Source of the DNA: Shewanella hafniensis
Lineage (GTDB): Bacteria; Pseudomonadota; Gammaproteobacteria; Enterobacterales; Shewanellaceae
Assembly (NCBI RefSeq): GCF_019655335.1
Contig: NZ_BPFD01000002.1
Span: 62,001 to 126,000, forward strand
Length of the DNA: 64,000 nt
Reading direction: 5' to 3'
Position 1 is the stretch's first letter, and each line of letters starts with the position of its first letter. Of the stretch, positions 38,561 to 47,801 are shown piece by piece. Under the pieces are notes generated by a model that worked only from the letters and a program-made list of their open reading frames with translations, did not search any database and was not told the origin of the DNA. The position numbers were made by a program, and so were the translations under genes.

Positions 38561-38733
38561 AAAAATTTAACTCTTCCACTATCAAAGTATTAAAAAGCCC
38601 AAGCGGCCAGCGAAAACCCAACATAACGCACAGAAAATACCTTTACTCAACAAAAGCCAATAAATTCCAGTCCCAGATGATTGTATCGCCCCGAAACCTC
38701 AGGTAATCTGCATCCCCATTAAGTGACACAGAT

Positions 38734-38810
38734 GATAAGCACAGGTTTTACTATGGGTGTCGCGACATGAGTCCTCAATGTCAGTCGTGACTCAGCTACT
38801 ATCGCTTATC
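38734..38810. promoter_or_regulatory. Nested inverted repeats upstream of pfaR
   Basis: Outer arms GATAAGC (38734-38740) and GCTTATC (38804-38810) enclose inner arms TGAGTC (38768-38773) and GACTCA (38789-38794) and a perfect palindrome TGTCGCGACA (38758-38767). The set ends 38 bp before the pfaR ATG. It could be an operator region or a structured leader; no known FabR or FadR site is evident. Confidence 0.45.
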
Positions 38811-38824
38811 AGTCCCAATAGATT

Positions 38825-38848
38825 ATGTCGGATGATAATTATTATTAA
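38825..38848 (+). CDS. Possible 7-codon leader peptide before pfaR
   Basis: A mini-ORF MSDDNYY whose TAA overlaps the pfaR ATG (TAATG). pfaR itself has no recognisable ribosome site, so reinitiation after this peptide would explain its translation. There is no clear site before the mini-ORF either, so this is tentative. Confidence 0.25.
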   Translation: MSDDNYY

Positions 38849-39717
38849 TGGCAGCTCGCGACTCTCAATCTAAAGCGCCGTCTTACGCCCCTAAGAGCAC
38901 GACTCAAGCGGCGAAAAAAGACAGCGCACCTCGGCATCGAAACGCCACCACTACGCCTGAAATGCGACTCTTTATCCAGCAATCGGATCTGAGCGTCAGC
39001 CAGCTGGCAAAAATTTTAAATATTACCGAGGCAACAGTCCGTAAATGGCGGAAGCGTGAGTCCATTAGTAACAGTTCGAACACGCCCCATCACCTCAATA
39101 CCACGCTCACGCCGATGGAAGAATATGTGGTGGTGGGATTACGCTATCAACTCAGACTCACCTTAGATAGATTGCTCAACGTCACCCAAACCTTTATTAA
39201 TCCCAATGTGTCGCGCTCCGGCCTTGCCCGTTGCTTAAAGCGCTACGGCATATCGCGGCTCGATGAATTTGAAGCACCGCAAGTCCCCGAACGCTATTTT
39301 AATCAATTGCCTGTGACGCAAGGCAGCGATATCCAAACCTATACGGTCAATCCAGAAACCTTGGCTAAGGCGCTCGCATTGCCGAGTACCGACGGCAATA
39401 CTGTGGTGCAAGTGGTGTCACTCACCATACCGCCGCAGCTCACTGAGCAAGCTCCAAGCTCAGTACTATTAGGCGTAGACACAGCAAGTGATTGGATTTA
39501 CCTCGATATTTATCAAGACAGCAATACCCAAGCGACCAATAGATATATCGCCTATGTCCTCAAACATGGGCCGTTTCATTTACGAAAGTTGCTCGTTCGC
39601 AACTATCACACCTTCTTAGCCCGTTTTCCCGGTGCCCATGGCACGCCAAAGACAAGCGCGGCTAAATCCCAAAACAAGGTCACCGTATCTAGGTCGACCC
39701 GTGGAGACTCTTTATGA
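38848..39717 (+). CDS. pfaR: PUFA synthase transcriptional activator PfaR
   Basis: Regulator encoded at the head of pfa operons; in related marine bacteria PfaR activates pfaA transcription. The 289 aa begin with a basic, Ser/Thr/Lys-rich tail (1-35), then a helix-turn-helix of the transposase/IS481-like type (LSVSQLAKILNITEATVRKW, about 49-68) and a second helical unit with LARCLKRYGISRL. The C-terminal half (about 120-289) resembles a worn integrase-like fold but keeps no evident DDE triad, so it is a domesticated regulator rather than a transposase. Its stop overlaps the pfaA start (ATGA). Confidence 0.88.
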   Translation: MAARDSQSKAPSYAPKSTTQAAKKDSAPRHRNATTTPEMRLFIQQSDLSVSQLAKILNITEATVRKWRKRESISNSSNTPHHLNTTLTPMEEYVVVGLRYQLRLTLDRLLNVTQTFINPNVSRSGLARCLKRYGISRLDEFEAPQVPERYFNQLPVTQGSDIQTYTVNPETLAKALALPSTDGNTVVQVVSLTIPPQLTEQAPSSVLLGVDTASDWIYLDIYQDSNTQATNRYIAYVLKHGPFHLRKLLVRNYHTFLARFPGAHGTPKTSAAKSQNKVTVSRSTRGDSL

Positions 39718-42700
39718 GCCATACCCCTTCTGTACCTAATTCTGCGACTGAGTCAAAAAAAGATAAACGACTCAACAAACGTTTAAAAGATATGCCCGTT
39801 GCCATCGTCGGCATGGCCAGCATCTTCGCTAACTCGCGTTATTTAAATAAATTTTGGGATTTGATCAGCGAAAAAATCGATGCCATTACTGACATCCCAG
39901 ACACCCATTGGCGCGCCGAGGATTACTACGATGCCGACAAAAGCAAAGCCGATAAAAGCTACTGTAAACGCGGTGGTTTTTTACCAGAAGTCGACTTCAA
40001 TCCAATGGAATTTGGTCTGCCACCCAATATTCTTGAGCTAACAGATACCTCGCAACTGCTGTCGCTGATTGTCGCCAAAGAAGTGCTTGCCGACGCCAAT
40101 CTGCCCACCGATTACGACCGTGACCGTATCGGCATCACCCTAGGCGTGGGCGGTGGTCAAAAAATCAGTCAGAGCTTGAACTCGCGCCTGCAATATCCAG
40201 TATTGAAAAAAGTATTCAAAAGCAGTGGCCTGAGCGATGAAGACAGCGAAATGCTGATCAAAAAGTTCCAAGACCAATATATCCACTGGGAAGAAAACTC
40301 TTTCCCAGGGTCCTTAGGCAACGTGATTGCAGGCCGTATCGCCAACCGGTTTGATTTTGGCGGCATGAACTGCGTGGTCGATGCTGCCTGCGCGGGCTCG
40401 CTTGCCGCTATGCGTATGGCGTTGACGGAACTGACCGAAGGTCGCAGCGACATGATGATCACTGGCGGTGTCTGTACCGACAACTCGCCGTCCATGTACA
40501 TGAGCTTCTCAAAAACGCCTGCCTTCACCACCAATGAAACCATTCAACCCTTTGATATCGATTCAAAAGGCATGATGATCGGCGAAGGGATCGGCATGGT
40601 CGCGCTTAAACGCCTTGAAGATGCCGAGCGCGATGGCGACCGAATTTATGCCGTCATCAAAGGCGTTGGCGCCTCATCTGACGGTAAGTTTAAGAGTATT
40701 TATGCGCCGCGCCCTGAGGGCCAAGCTAAAGCTCTCGAACGCGCTTACGACGATGCAGGTTTTGCCCCGCACAGCATTGGCTTAGTTGAAGCCCATGGCA
40801 CGGGTACTGCCGCAGGTGATGTGGCTGAATTTAATGGCTTAAAATCGGTATTTGCCCAAGGCAATGACACAAATCAACATATCGCGTTAGGTTCAGTGAA
40901 ATCCCAAGTGGGCCACACTAAATCCACAGCAGGCACTGCTGGGGTGATCAAAGCCGCGCTAGCGCTGCACCACAAGGTATTGCCTGCGACCATTAACGTT
41001 AGCAAGCCTAATCCAAAACTGAATATCGAAAGCTCACCATTCTATTTAAATACCGAAACTCGCCCATGGTTCCAGCGCGCCGATGCAACGCCGCGCCGTG
41101 CAGGTGTAAGCTCCTTTGGTTTTGGTGGCACGAACTTCCATCTCGTATTAGAAGAATACAAACCTGAGCACAGCCGCGATGAGCAATATCGTCAGCGCAG
41201 TGTGCCGCAGACACTATTGTTTGCCGCAGCCAATAAAGCCGCGCTGCTTAGCGAGTTAAAAGCTGCGCTGAGCCAAAGCGTGAACACAAGCGCAAACGCG
41301 AATAAGAGCAGCGCTGCGAGCCTGAACGCTATCGCTCAGCAATATCCGCTGCGCCCGCTGGCAGACACAGATGCCCGTTTAGGTTTTGTGGCTAAGGATA
41401 TCGCTCAGCTACAAGCTCAGCTAAATCAAGCGATTGCGCATTTAGAAAGCGGGCACCTAGAAACCAGTGCAAGCGAGGCGTGGCAATTACCGTCTGGGAT
41501 CAGCTACCGCTCCCATGCCTTGGTCGCTAAAAATGAATCAAAGAAAGTAGCGGCCCTGTTTGCTGGTCAAGGTTCACAGTACCTGAACATGGGCCGCGAA
41601 CTCGCCTGCCATTTCCCGGAAATGCGCCAACAAGTGACGGCCAGTGATAAGGTATTTGCTCACCACGGCCAAACGCCGTTATCGAACATCCTTTACCCTA
41701 TTCCGGCATTCGATGCCAATGCAGTTAAAGCCCAAGAAGCGGCGCTGACCAATACCCTGTTCGCCCAAAGCGCCATAGGCGCAGTTTCAATGGCGCAATA
41801 TTCGCTATTAACGCAAGCGGGTTTTGCACCCGATATGGTGGCAGGTCACAGCTTTGGTGAATTGTCAGCCCTTTGCGCGGCAGGCGTGATTTCCAATGAA
41901 GATTACGTCGAACTGGCCTTCGCCCGTGGGCATGCCATGGCGCAAGTGCCGAGCGATACTGGGACTCAAGTTGATTTAGGAACCATGTTCGCGATTATTC
42001 TTAAGCAAAAGAATGATATCGATGCGATCAATAGCTGTTTAGCCCAGTTTGATGGCGTTAAAATTGCCAACTACAACGCGCCGACGCAATTAGTCATCGC
42101 AGGTGGCACAGAGCAAACTCAGCTGGCCGCGAAAGCCATTAGCGAACAGGGCTTTAAAGCGATTGCCCTGCCTGTCTCAGGCGCGTTCCATACCCCATTG
42201 GTTGGACACGCACAAAAGCCATTTGCCAAAGCCATTGATAAAGCTAAATTCAGCGCGCCTTCAGTCGCACTTTATGCCAACGGCACGGGTCAATTACACC
42301 CAACCGATGGCAAAGCGATTAAAGCAGAATTCAAGCAACATATGCTGCAATCGGTTCGCTTTAGCGAACAACTGCAGGCCATGTATGACGCTGGCGCCCG
42401 TGTGTTTGTTGAGTTTGGCCCTAAGAACATACTGCAAAAGTTAGTTGAAAATACCTTAGGTGAACACTTGAATGAGCTTTGCCTTGTCAGCATGAACCCG
42501 AATCCTAAGGGCGACAGTGACAGTCAATTACGCTTAGCCGCAGTGCAACTGGCAGTAGCCGGCGTGGCGTTAACTGAGGTTGACCCCTATCAAGCCGTCA
42601 CGTCACAAGAAATTGCCGAACGTGAAGCGCCATCAGCGATGAACATCAAACTCACCGCCACTAACCATATTAGTGCTGCAACCCAAGCTAAGATGGCTAA

Positions 42701-45700
42701 ATCCCTCGCCACAGGCAGCGTGACTAGCCAAGTGCAATATGTGGATCGCATCGTTGAAACGATTATCGAAAAAGAAGTCGAAAAAATCGTTGAGAAAGAA
42801 GTCATCGTCGAAAAAGTGGTTGAAAAAATAATAGAAGTGGAAGCGAATCAAGTGGCAACTGTTGAAATGAAACAAAAACTCCCAAGCGTGACGCAAGGCT
42901 TAAATCACCAACAACAAGCGACGGCGCAGGTGAGCCCAAGTACACAAAACGTCAGCGCCGATGCGTTAACCGCATTTTTCAGCGCACAATCTCAAGCAGC
43001 GCAATTGCATCAACAGTTTTTAGCTATCCCGCAGCAATACGGCGATACCTTCACCACGCTGATGACAGAACAAGCCAAGATGGCAAGCCTTGGCATTGCA
43101 ATCCCAGAAAGCCTGCAACGCTCAATGGAAATGTTCCACCAGCATCAAGCGCAAACCCTGCAAAGCCACGCCGAATTTATGCAACTACAAAGCAGTAGCA
43201 GCCAAGCGGCCTTGGCGATGTTAAACAATACACCGATTAACTTTACCTCAGCGGTTACAAGTCAGCCACGAGCAACTGCGCCGACTCCTGCACCTGTTGC
43301 TCCAGCGGCTGTTGCTGCAACGACAATGCCACACAATGCCGCACCAGTGACTCAAGCTGTTGCAACGAGACCAGCAGTTAGCACATCTATTGCGCCTATT
43401 GTGCAAACGGCTCCCGTTGCTTATGCACCAACTGCGACTGTACAAGTTACACCTGCCGCTCCTGCATTAGTCATGCCTGCTGTAGTGATGCCAGAAGTGA
43501 CACCTGTGGCAACAGCAACGAGCGGCTTAAGTGCAGCGTTAGTGCAACAAACCATGATGGCTGTGGTGGCCGATAAAACAGGCTATCCCACTGAAATGCT
43601 GGAGCTTGGCATGGATATGGAAGCCGATTTAGGTATCGACTCTATCAAGCGCGTTGAAATTTTAGGCACAGTGCAAGACGAACTGCCGGGCTTACCCGAA
43701 CTCAGCCCAGAAGATTTGGCCGAATGTAGCACCTTGGGTGAAATCGTTAGCTATATGAATAGCAAATTACCAGCGGCTGACCAAGTTATAGTTTCTACAA
43801 CAGCGCCAACAACTCCTGCAGCCAGCGGTTTAAGCGCTGCGTTAGTGCAACAAACCATGATGGCAGTGGTGGCTGACAAGACAGGCTATCCCACTGAAAT
43901 GCTGGAACTTGGCATGGATATGGAAGCCGATCTCGGTATCGATTCGATCAAGCGCGTTGAAATCCTAGGCACAGTGCAAGACGAGCTACCAGGCTTACCT
44001 GAACTCAGCCCAGAAGATTTGGCCGAGTGTCGTACCTTGGGTGAAATAGTTAGCTATATGAATAGCAAATTACCTGCAGCAGGGGTTATTACTTCGACAG
44101 CAGCGCCAGTTGTTCAAACCATTGCCGCGCCCGCCGCCAGCGGTTTAAGCGCTGCGTTAGTACAACAAACCATGATGGCTGTGGTGGCCGACAAGACGGG
44201 CTATCCGACTGAAATGCTGGAACTTGGCATGGATATGGAAGCCGATCTAGGTATCGACTCCATCAAGCGCGTTGAAATCCTAGGCACAGTGCAAGACGAA
44301 CTGCCGAGCTTACCTGAACTTAGCCCAGAAGATTTGGCCGAGTGTCGTACCTTGGGTGAAATCGTTAGCTATATGAATAGCAAATTACCAGCAGCGGTGG
44401 CTATTGCTTCGACAGCTGCGCCAGTTGCTCAAACCATTGCAGCTCCTGCCGCAATCGGTTTAAGCGCTGCCTTAGTGCAACAAACCATGATGGCTGTGGT
44501 GGCTGACAAGACAGGCTACCCTACTGAAATGCTGGAACTTAGCATGGATATGGAAGCCGATTTAGGTATCGACTCTATCAAGCGCGTTGAAATCTTAGGC
44601 ACAGTGCAAGACGAACTGCCGGGCTTACCTGAGCTGAATCCTGAAGATCTCGCCGAATGTCGCACCTTAGGCGAAATCGTAAGCTATATGAATAGCAAGC
44701 TGCCCGCTGCGGGATCTGTTATTGCTACGCCGATTTCAACAGCAAATGTAGTCACTCAAGTTGTAACAGCCGTACCTGCCGCCAGCGGTTTAAGCGCTGC
44801 ATTAGTCCAACAAACCATGATGGCTGTGGTGGCAGACAAGACAGGCTATCCCACTGAAATGCTAGAACTGAGCATGGATATGGAAGCTGATTTAGGTATC
44901 GACTCCATCAAGCGCGTTGAAATCCTAGGCACAGTGCAAGACGAACTGCCGGGCTTACCTGAGCTGAATCCTGAAGATCTGGCCGAGTGTCGCACCTTGG
45001 GTGAAATCGTAAGCTATATGCAAAGCAAGCTAGGCCAAAACGCGGTAAGCCAGAATACAGCTGCAGTTGGCGCTGTCGTTCAACCTGAACCTACTATCGA
45101 TTTGCCCCCACATGATTTACCACCCCATAGCGAGGTGGTGCTAAAAAAGTTGCCAGCGGCGGCTGAGCTAACGCAACTATCGCCACAGCAATCGTCAAAG
45201 CAATCAGCGCAACAGGCTCTAACACGCGTTTTTGCTAAAGATGGCTGCATTATCATTAGCGATGATGGTCACAATGCCGGTGTACTTGCCCAGAAGCTGC
45301 ATGCTCAAGGTCTCAAGGTCGCGGTTGTGCGCTCACCAGAAAGCCTTGTAACTGGTGCATCGCCGCTTGATAGCCATATTGCCAGCTTCACCTTGGCCGC
45401 GATTGACGATGCTAGCATTAGCAATGTCATTAATGAGATCAAAAAGTTAGGTACGGTTGCAGGCTTTATTCATCTGCAACCGCAACATAAAACCGCCGCC
45501 GATGCGAAAGGTTTAGTGTTGTCCAATGTCGCCAAAGCGTCGGTCGAGCAAGCCTTCTTGTTCGCTAAACACTTGCAACCTTTGTTGGTCACTGGACAAA
45601 GTAGCTTTATCAGCGTCAGTCGTATCGACGGCGGATTTGGCTACCTCAACCACAGCCAAATTGCCAATAGCGAATTAAACCAAGCAGCGTTATCAGGCCT

Positions 45701-47801
45701 GACGAAAACCTTAAGCCACGAGTGGCCAAGTGTGCATTGCCGCGCCTTAGATATCGCGCCCGCACTTGATGCCAAACAACTGGCCAATGCGGTTATCGCT
45801 GAGCTATTTGCAACTGATAAGCTATTAGAAGTCGGTGTTAGCCAAGGCGCAGCCCAAGCACTTGAGCGCGTGACCTTAGTGGCAGGCAAGGCAGATATCC
45901 GCCACGGCGCAGCGAACTTAACGAGTGCAGATAAAATTCTGGTGACCGGCGGCGCAAAAGGCGTGACCTTTGAATGTGCGCTAAGTTTGGCCAAACGCAG
46001 CAAGGCGCACTTTATCCTTGCCGGCAGAAGCAGCCAACAAGCGATTCCCGCTTGGGCACAGGGCAAAAATAACAGCGAACTTAAAGCCGCTGCTATTGCC
46101 CACATTCATAGCTTGGGCGAGAAACCCACGCCAAAACAAGTGGATGCCTTAGTATGGCCAGTGCAAAGCAGCCTAGAAATTGCAGCCGCACTAGCAGCCT
46201 TTACCGCGGTAGGCGCCAGCGCTGAGTACTTAAGTCTCGATGTTAACAACCCTGATGCGATCGCCAGCACGATAGTGCCGATCACTGAGTTATCACCTAT
46301 TACTGGCATTATCCATGGTGCGGGCGTGCTCGCCGATAAACACATCCAAGACAAAACCTTAGATGAGTTGGCACGGGTGTATGGCACTAAGGTCACAGGC
46401 ATTAGCAATCTGCTAGCCGCACTGGATTTAGATAAGCTAAAGCTGGTTGCCCTGTTCTCATCGGCGGCAGGTTTTTACGGCAATACCGGCCAAAGCGATT
46501 ACGCTATGTCCAACGACATACTCAACAAAGCCGCACTGCAATTGGCGCAGCAACTGCCCAATGCCAAGGTGATGAGCTTCGATTGGGGTCCGTGGGACGG
46601 CGGCATGGTGAATCCTGCGCTGAAAAAGATGTTTATCGATCGCGGTGTGTATGTGATCCCGTTAAAGGCGGGTGCTGAGTTATTTGCTAGCCAATTGTTG
46701 AGCAACACAGGCGCACAATTGCTGGTCGGTACTGATATGCAAGGCAGCGCACCTCATGACGACAAGCCTAACGAAGTACAAGAAACTAAAGGTAGCAATC
46801 TAAAAAAGCCTGAAGCGGATCTGACCACTGACGCGTCGGATCCGCATGCTTTGGCATCAACACTTGCTGCAATCGCTTTCACGCAACCGCTAACACTGCA
46901 GCGCACACTGGACCCTAAGGCAATGATCTTTGTTGAAGATCACTGCATTAATGGTAATCCCGTATTGCCGACTGTGTGCGCGATTCAGTGGATGCGTGAA
47001 GCCGCCTTTGACGTGCTCAAGCAGCCTGTCAAAGTGCAAAGCTACAAGCTGCTGAAGGGCATTATTTTCGACACTGCCGTGTTACAAAATGGAGTGTTAG
47101 AAAGTGCAGCCCCCATCATGCTGGAACTTAAGCTAACGCCCTTGGATAATGCACAAGCATTCAATGCCTTAATCAGCTTTGAAGGTCGTCCGCAATATCA
47201 AGCTATTTTAGTGGTTGATGACACGGCTAGCAGCTTGAACAAAGCAACTGCTTTTGACGCGCAAAGCTTGGCAGGACTTTCTGCCATCACAACCGCGAGC
47301 CGCCTTTACAGCGACGGCACGCTGTTCCACGGCCCAAGACTGCAAGGTATTAAGTCGGTGGTGAAGTTTGACGATGCGAGCTTAATCGCCAAGGTGAGCC
47401 TATCCCATGTTGCGTTAGCGGACTGCGGGGATTTTGTACCTAATCTCACGCCTAAAGGCTCACAAGCCTTTGCGGAAGATTTGTTGCTACAGGCAATGCT
47501 GGTGTGGGCACGACTCAAATATGGCGCGGCAAGTTTGCCATCAAGCATTGGTGAGTTTATCTCCCATGCGCCCTTTGCCTTTGGCGATAAAGGCCATTTA
47601 GTGCTCGAGGTGGTGAAACACTCTGGCCGCGCCCTTGAAGCCAATATCGCGCTATATCATCAAGATGGCCGCTTAAGCTGCGAAATGAGCAACGCCAAAG
47701 TCACCATCAGCAAAAACCTTAACGGTGCGTTTTTAGCGAATAAAGTTGCCAATAAAGTTGCGAATAAAGCCATTGAAAGCGTGGAGGCAAAAGTCGAGTG
47801 A
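39714..47801 (+). CDS. pfaA: PUFA synthase subunit PfaA (KS-MAT-5xACP-KR-DH)
   Basis: Large iterative type I fatty acid synthase/PKS subunit for omega-3 PUFA (EPA) synthesis. The 2695 aa comprise a ketosynthase (about 28-490; Cys226 in DAACAGS, His in EAHGTGTAAGD and SQVGHTKS), a malonyl-CoA:ACP acyltransferase (about 610-920; Ser713 in AGHSFGE), a charged linker (about 1010-1043), five tandem ACPs (serines 1310, 1411, 1516, 1621, 1731, each in LGIDSIKR), a ketoreductase (about 2070-2320; TGGAKGV and SSAAGFYGNTGQSDYAMSND) and a C-terminal hot-dog/PKS-DH-like region (EDHCINGNPVLP near 2404). It overlaps pfaR and pfaB by 4 bp. Confidence 0.97.
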   Translation: MSHTPSVPNSATESKKDKRLNKRLKDMPVAIVGMASIFANSRYLNKFWDLISEKIDAITDIPDTHWRAEDYYDADKSKADKSYCKRGGFLPEVDFNPMEFGLPPNILELTDTSQLLSLIVAKEVLADANLPTDYDRDRIGITLGVGGGQKISQSLNSRLQYPVLKKVFKSSGLSDEDSEMLIKKFQDQYIHWEENSFPGSLGNVIAGRIANRFDFGGMNCVVDAACAGSLAAMRMALTELTEGRSDMMITGGVCTDNSPSMYMSFSKTPAFTTNETIQPFDIDSKGMMIGEGIGMVALKRLEDAERDGDRIYAVIKGVGASSDGKFKSIYAPRPEGQAKALERAYDDAGFAPHSIGLVEAHGTGTAAGDVAEFNGLKSVFAQGNDTNQHIALGSVKSQVGHTKSTAGTAGVIKAALALHHKVLPATINVSKPNPKLNIESSPFYLNTETRPWFQRADATPRRAGVSSFGFGGTNFHLVLEEYKPEHSRDEQYRQRSVPQTLLFAAANKAALLSELKAALSQSVNTSANANKSSAASLNAIAQQYPLRPLADTDARLGFVAKDIAQLQAQLNQAIAHLESGHLETSASEAWQLPSGISYRSHALVAKNESKKVAALFAGQGSQYLNMGRELACHFPEMRQQVTASDKVFAHHGQTPLSNILYPIPAFDANAVKAQEAALTNTLFAQSAIGAVSMAQYSLLTQAGFAPDMVAGHSFGELSALCAAGVISNEDYVELAFARGHAMAQVPSDTGTQVDLGTMFAIILKQKNDIDAINSCLAQFDGVKIANYNAPTQLVIAGGTEQTQLAAKAISEQGFKAIALPVSGAFHTPLVGHAQKPFAKAIDKAKFSAPSVALYANGTGQLHPTDGKAIKAEFKQHMLQSVRFSEQLQAMYDAGARVFVEFGPKNILQKLVENTLGEHLNELCLVSMNPNPKGDSDSQLRLAAVQLAVAGVALTEVDPYQAVTSQEIAEREAPSAMNIKLTATNHISAATQAKMAKSLATGSVTSQVQYVDRIVETIIEKEVEKIVEKEVIVEKVVEKIIEVEANQVATVEMKQKLPSVTQGLNHQQQATAQVSPSTQNVSADALTAFFSAQSQAAQLHQQFLAIPQQYGDTFTTLMTEQAKMASLGIAIPESLQRSMEMFHQHQAQTLQSHAEFMQLQSSSSQAALAMLNNTPINFTSAVTSQPRATAPTPAPVAPAAVAATTMPHNAAPVTQAVATRPAVSTSIAPIVQTAPVAYAPTATVQVTPAAPALVMPAVVMPEVTPVATATSGLSAALVQQTMMAVVADKTGYPTEMLELGMDMEADLGIDSIKRVEILGTVQDELPGLPELSPEDLAECSTLGEIVSYMNSKLPAADQVIVSTTAPTTPAASGLSAALVQQTMMAVVADKTGYPTEMLELGMDMEADLGIDSIKRVEILGTVQDELPGLPELSPEDLAECRTLGEIVSYMNSKLPAAGVITSTAAPVVQTIAAPAASGLSAALVQQTMMAVVADKTGYPTEMLELGMDMEADLGIDSIKRVEILGTVQDELPSLPELSPEDLAECRTLGEIVSYMNSKLPAAVAIASTAAPVAQTIAAPAAIGLSAALVQQTMMAVVADKTGYPTEMLELSMDMEADLGIDSIKRVEILGTVQDELPGLPELNPEDLAECRTLGEIVSYMNSKLPAAGSVIATPISTANVVTQVVTAVPAASGLSAALVQQTMMAVVADKTGYPTEMLELSMDMEADLGIDSIKRVEILGTVQDELPGLPELNPEDLAECRTLGEIVSYMQSKLGQNAVSQNTAAVGAVVQPEPTIDLPPHDLPPHSEVVLKKLPAAAELTQLSPQQSSKQSAQQALTRVFAKDGCIIISDDGHNAGVLAQKLHAQGLKVAVVRSPESLVTGASPLDSHIASFTLAAIDDASISNVINEIKKLGTVAGFIHLQPQHKTAADAKGLVLSNVAKASVEQAFLFAKHLQPLLVTGQSSFISVSRIDGGFGYLNHSQIANSELNQAALSGLTKTLSHEWPSVHCRALDIAPALDAKQLANAVIAELFATDKLLEVGVSQGAAQALERVTLVAGKADIRHGAANLTSADKILVTGGAKGVTFECALSLAKRSKAHFILAGRSSQQAIPAWAQGKNNSELKAAAIAHIHSLGEKPTPKQVDALVWPVQSSLEIAAALAAFTAVGASAEYLSLDVNNPDAIASTIVPITELSPITGIIHGAGVLADKHIQDKTLDELARVYGTKVTGISNLLAALDLDKLKLVALFSSAAGFYGNTGQSDYAMSNDILNKAALQLAQQLPNAKVMSFDWGPWDGGMVNPALKKMFIDRGVYVIPLKAGAELFASQLLSNTGAQLLVGTDMQGSAPHDDKPNEVQETKGSNLKKPEADLTTDASDPHALASTLAAIAFTQPLTLQRTLDPKAMIFVEDHCINGNPVLPTVCAIQWMREAAFDVLKQPVKVQSYKLLKGIIFDTAVLQNGVLESAAPIMLELKLTPLDNAQAFNALISFEGRPQYQAILVVDDTASSLNKATAFDAQSLAGLSAITTASRLYSDGTLFHGPRLQGIKSVVKFDDASLIAKVSLSHVALADCGDFVPNLTPKGSQAFAEDLLLQAMLVWARLKYGAASLPSSIGEFISHAPFAFGDKGHLVLEVVKHSGRALEANIALYHQDGRLSCEMSNAKVTISKNLNGAFLANKVANKVANKAIESVEAKVE
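43521..45035 (+). repeat. Five tandem ACP repeats in pfaA
   Basis: Five nearly identical units spaced 303, 315, 315 and 330 nt (serine codon to serine codon at 43641, 43944, 44259, 44574, 44904). Each ACP is about 85 aa joined by Ala/Pro/Thr/Val linkers of 15-30 aa. Variation inside the ACPs is confined to a few residues (for example LGMDMEA or LSMDMEA, SPED or NPED), and much of it is silent at DNA level. Confidence 0.97.

Noticed and set aside
38848..39717. Transposase-like gene suggesting an insertion sequence beside pfaA
   Set aside because: No terminal inverted repeats or target duplication are visible, the catalytic triad is not evident, and its place and 4-bp overlap with pfaA match PfaR.
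43248..43445. Minus-strand Ser/Arg/Cys-rich frame inside pfaA
   Set aside because: It is the reverse reading of the Ala/Pro/Thr linker before the ACPs and has no independent support.
46106..46408. Other long minus-strand frames under pfaA and pfaC
   Set aside because: GC-biased coding on the plus strand leaves open frames on the other strand; none shows a domain or ribosome site.
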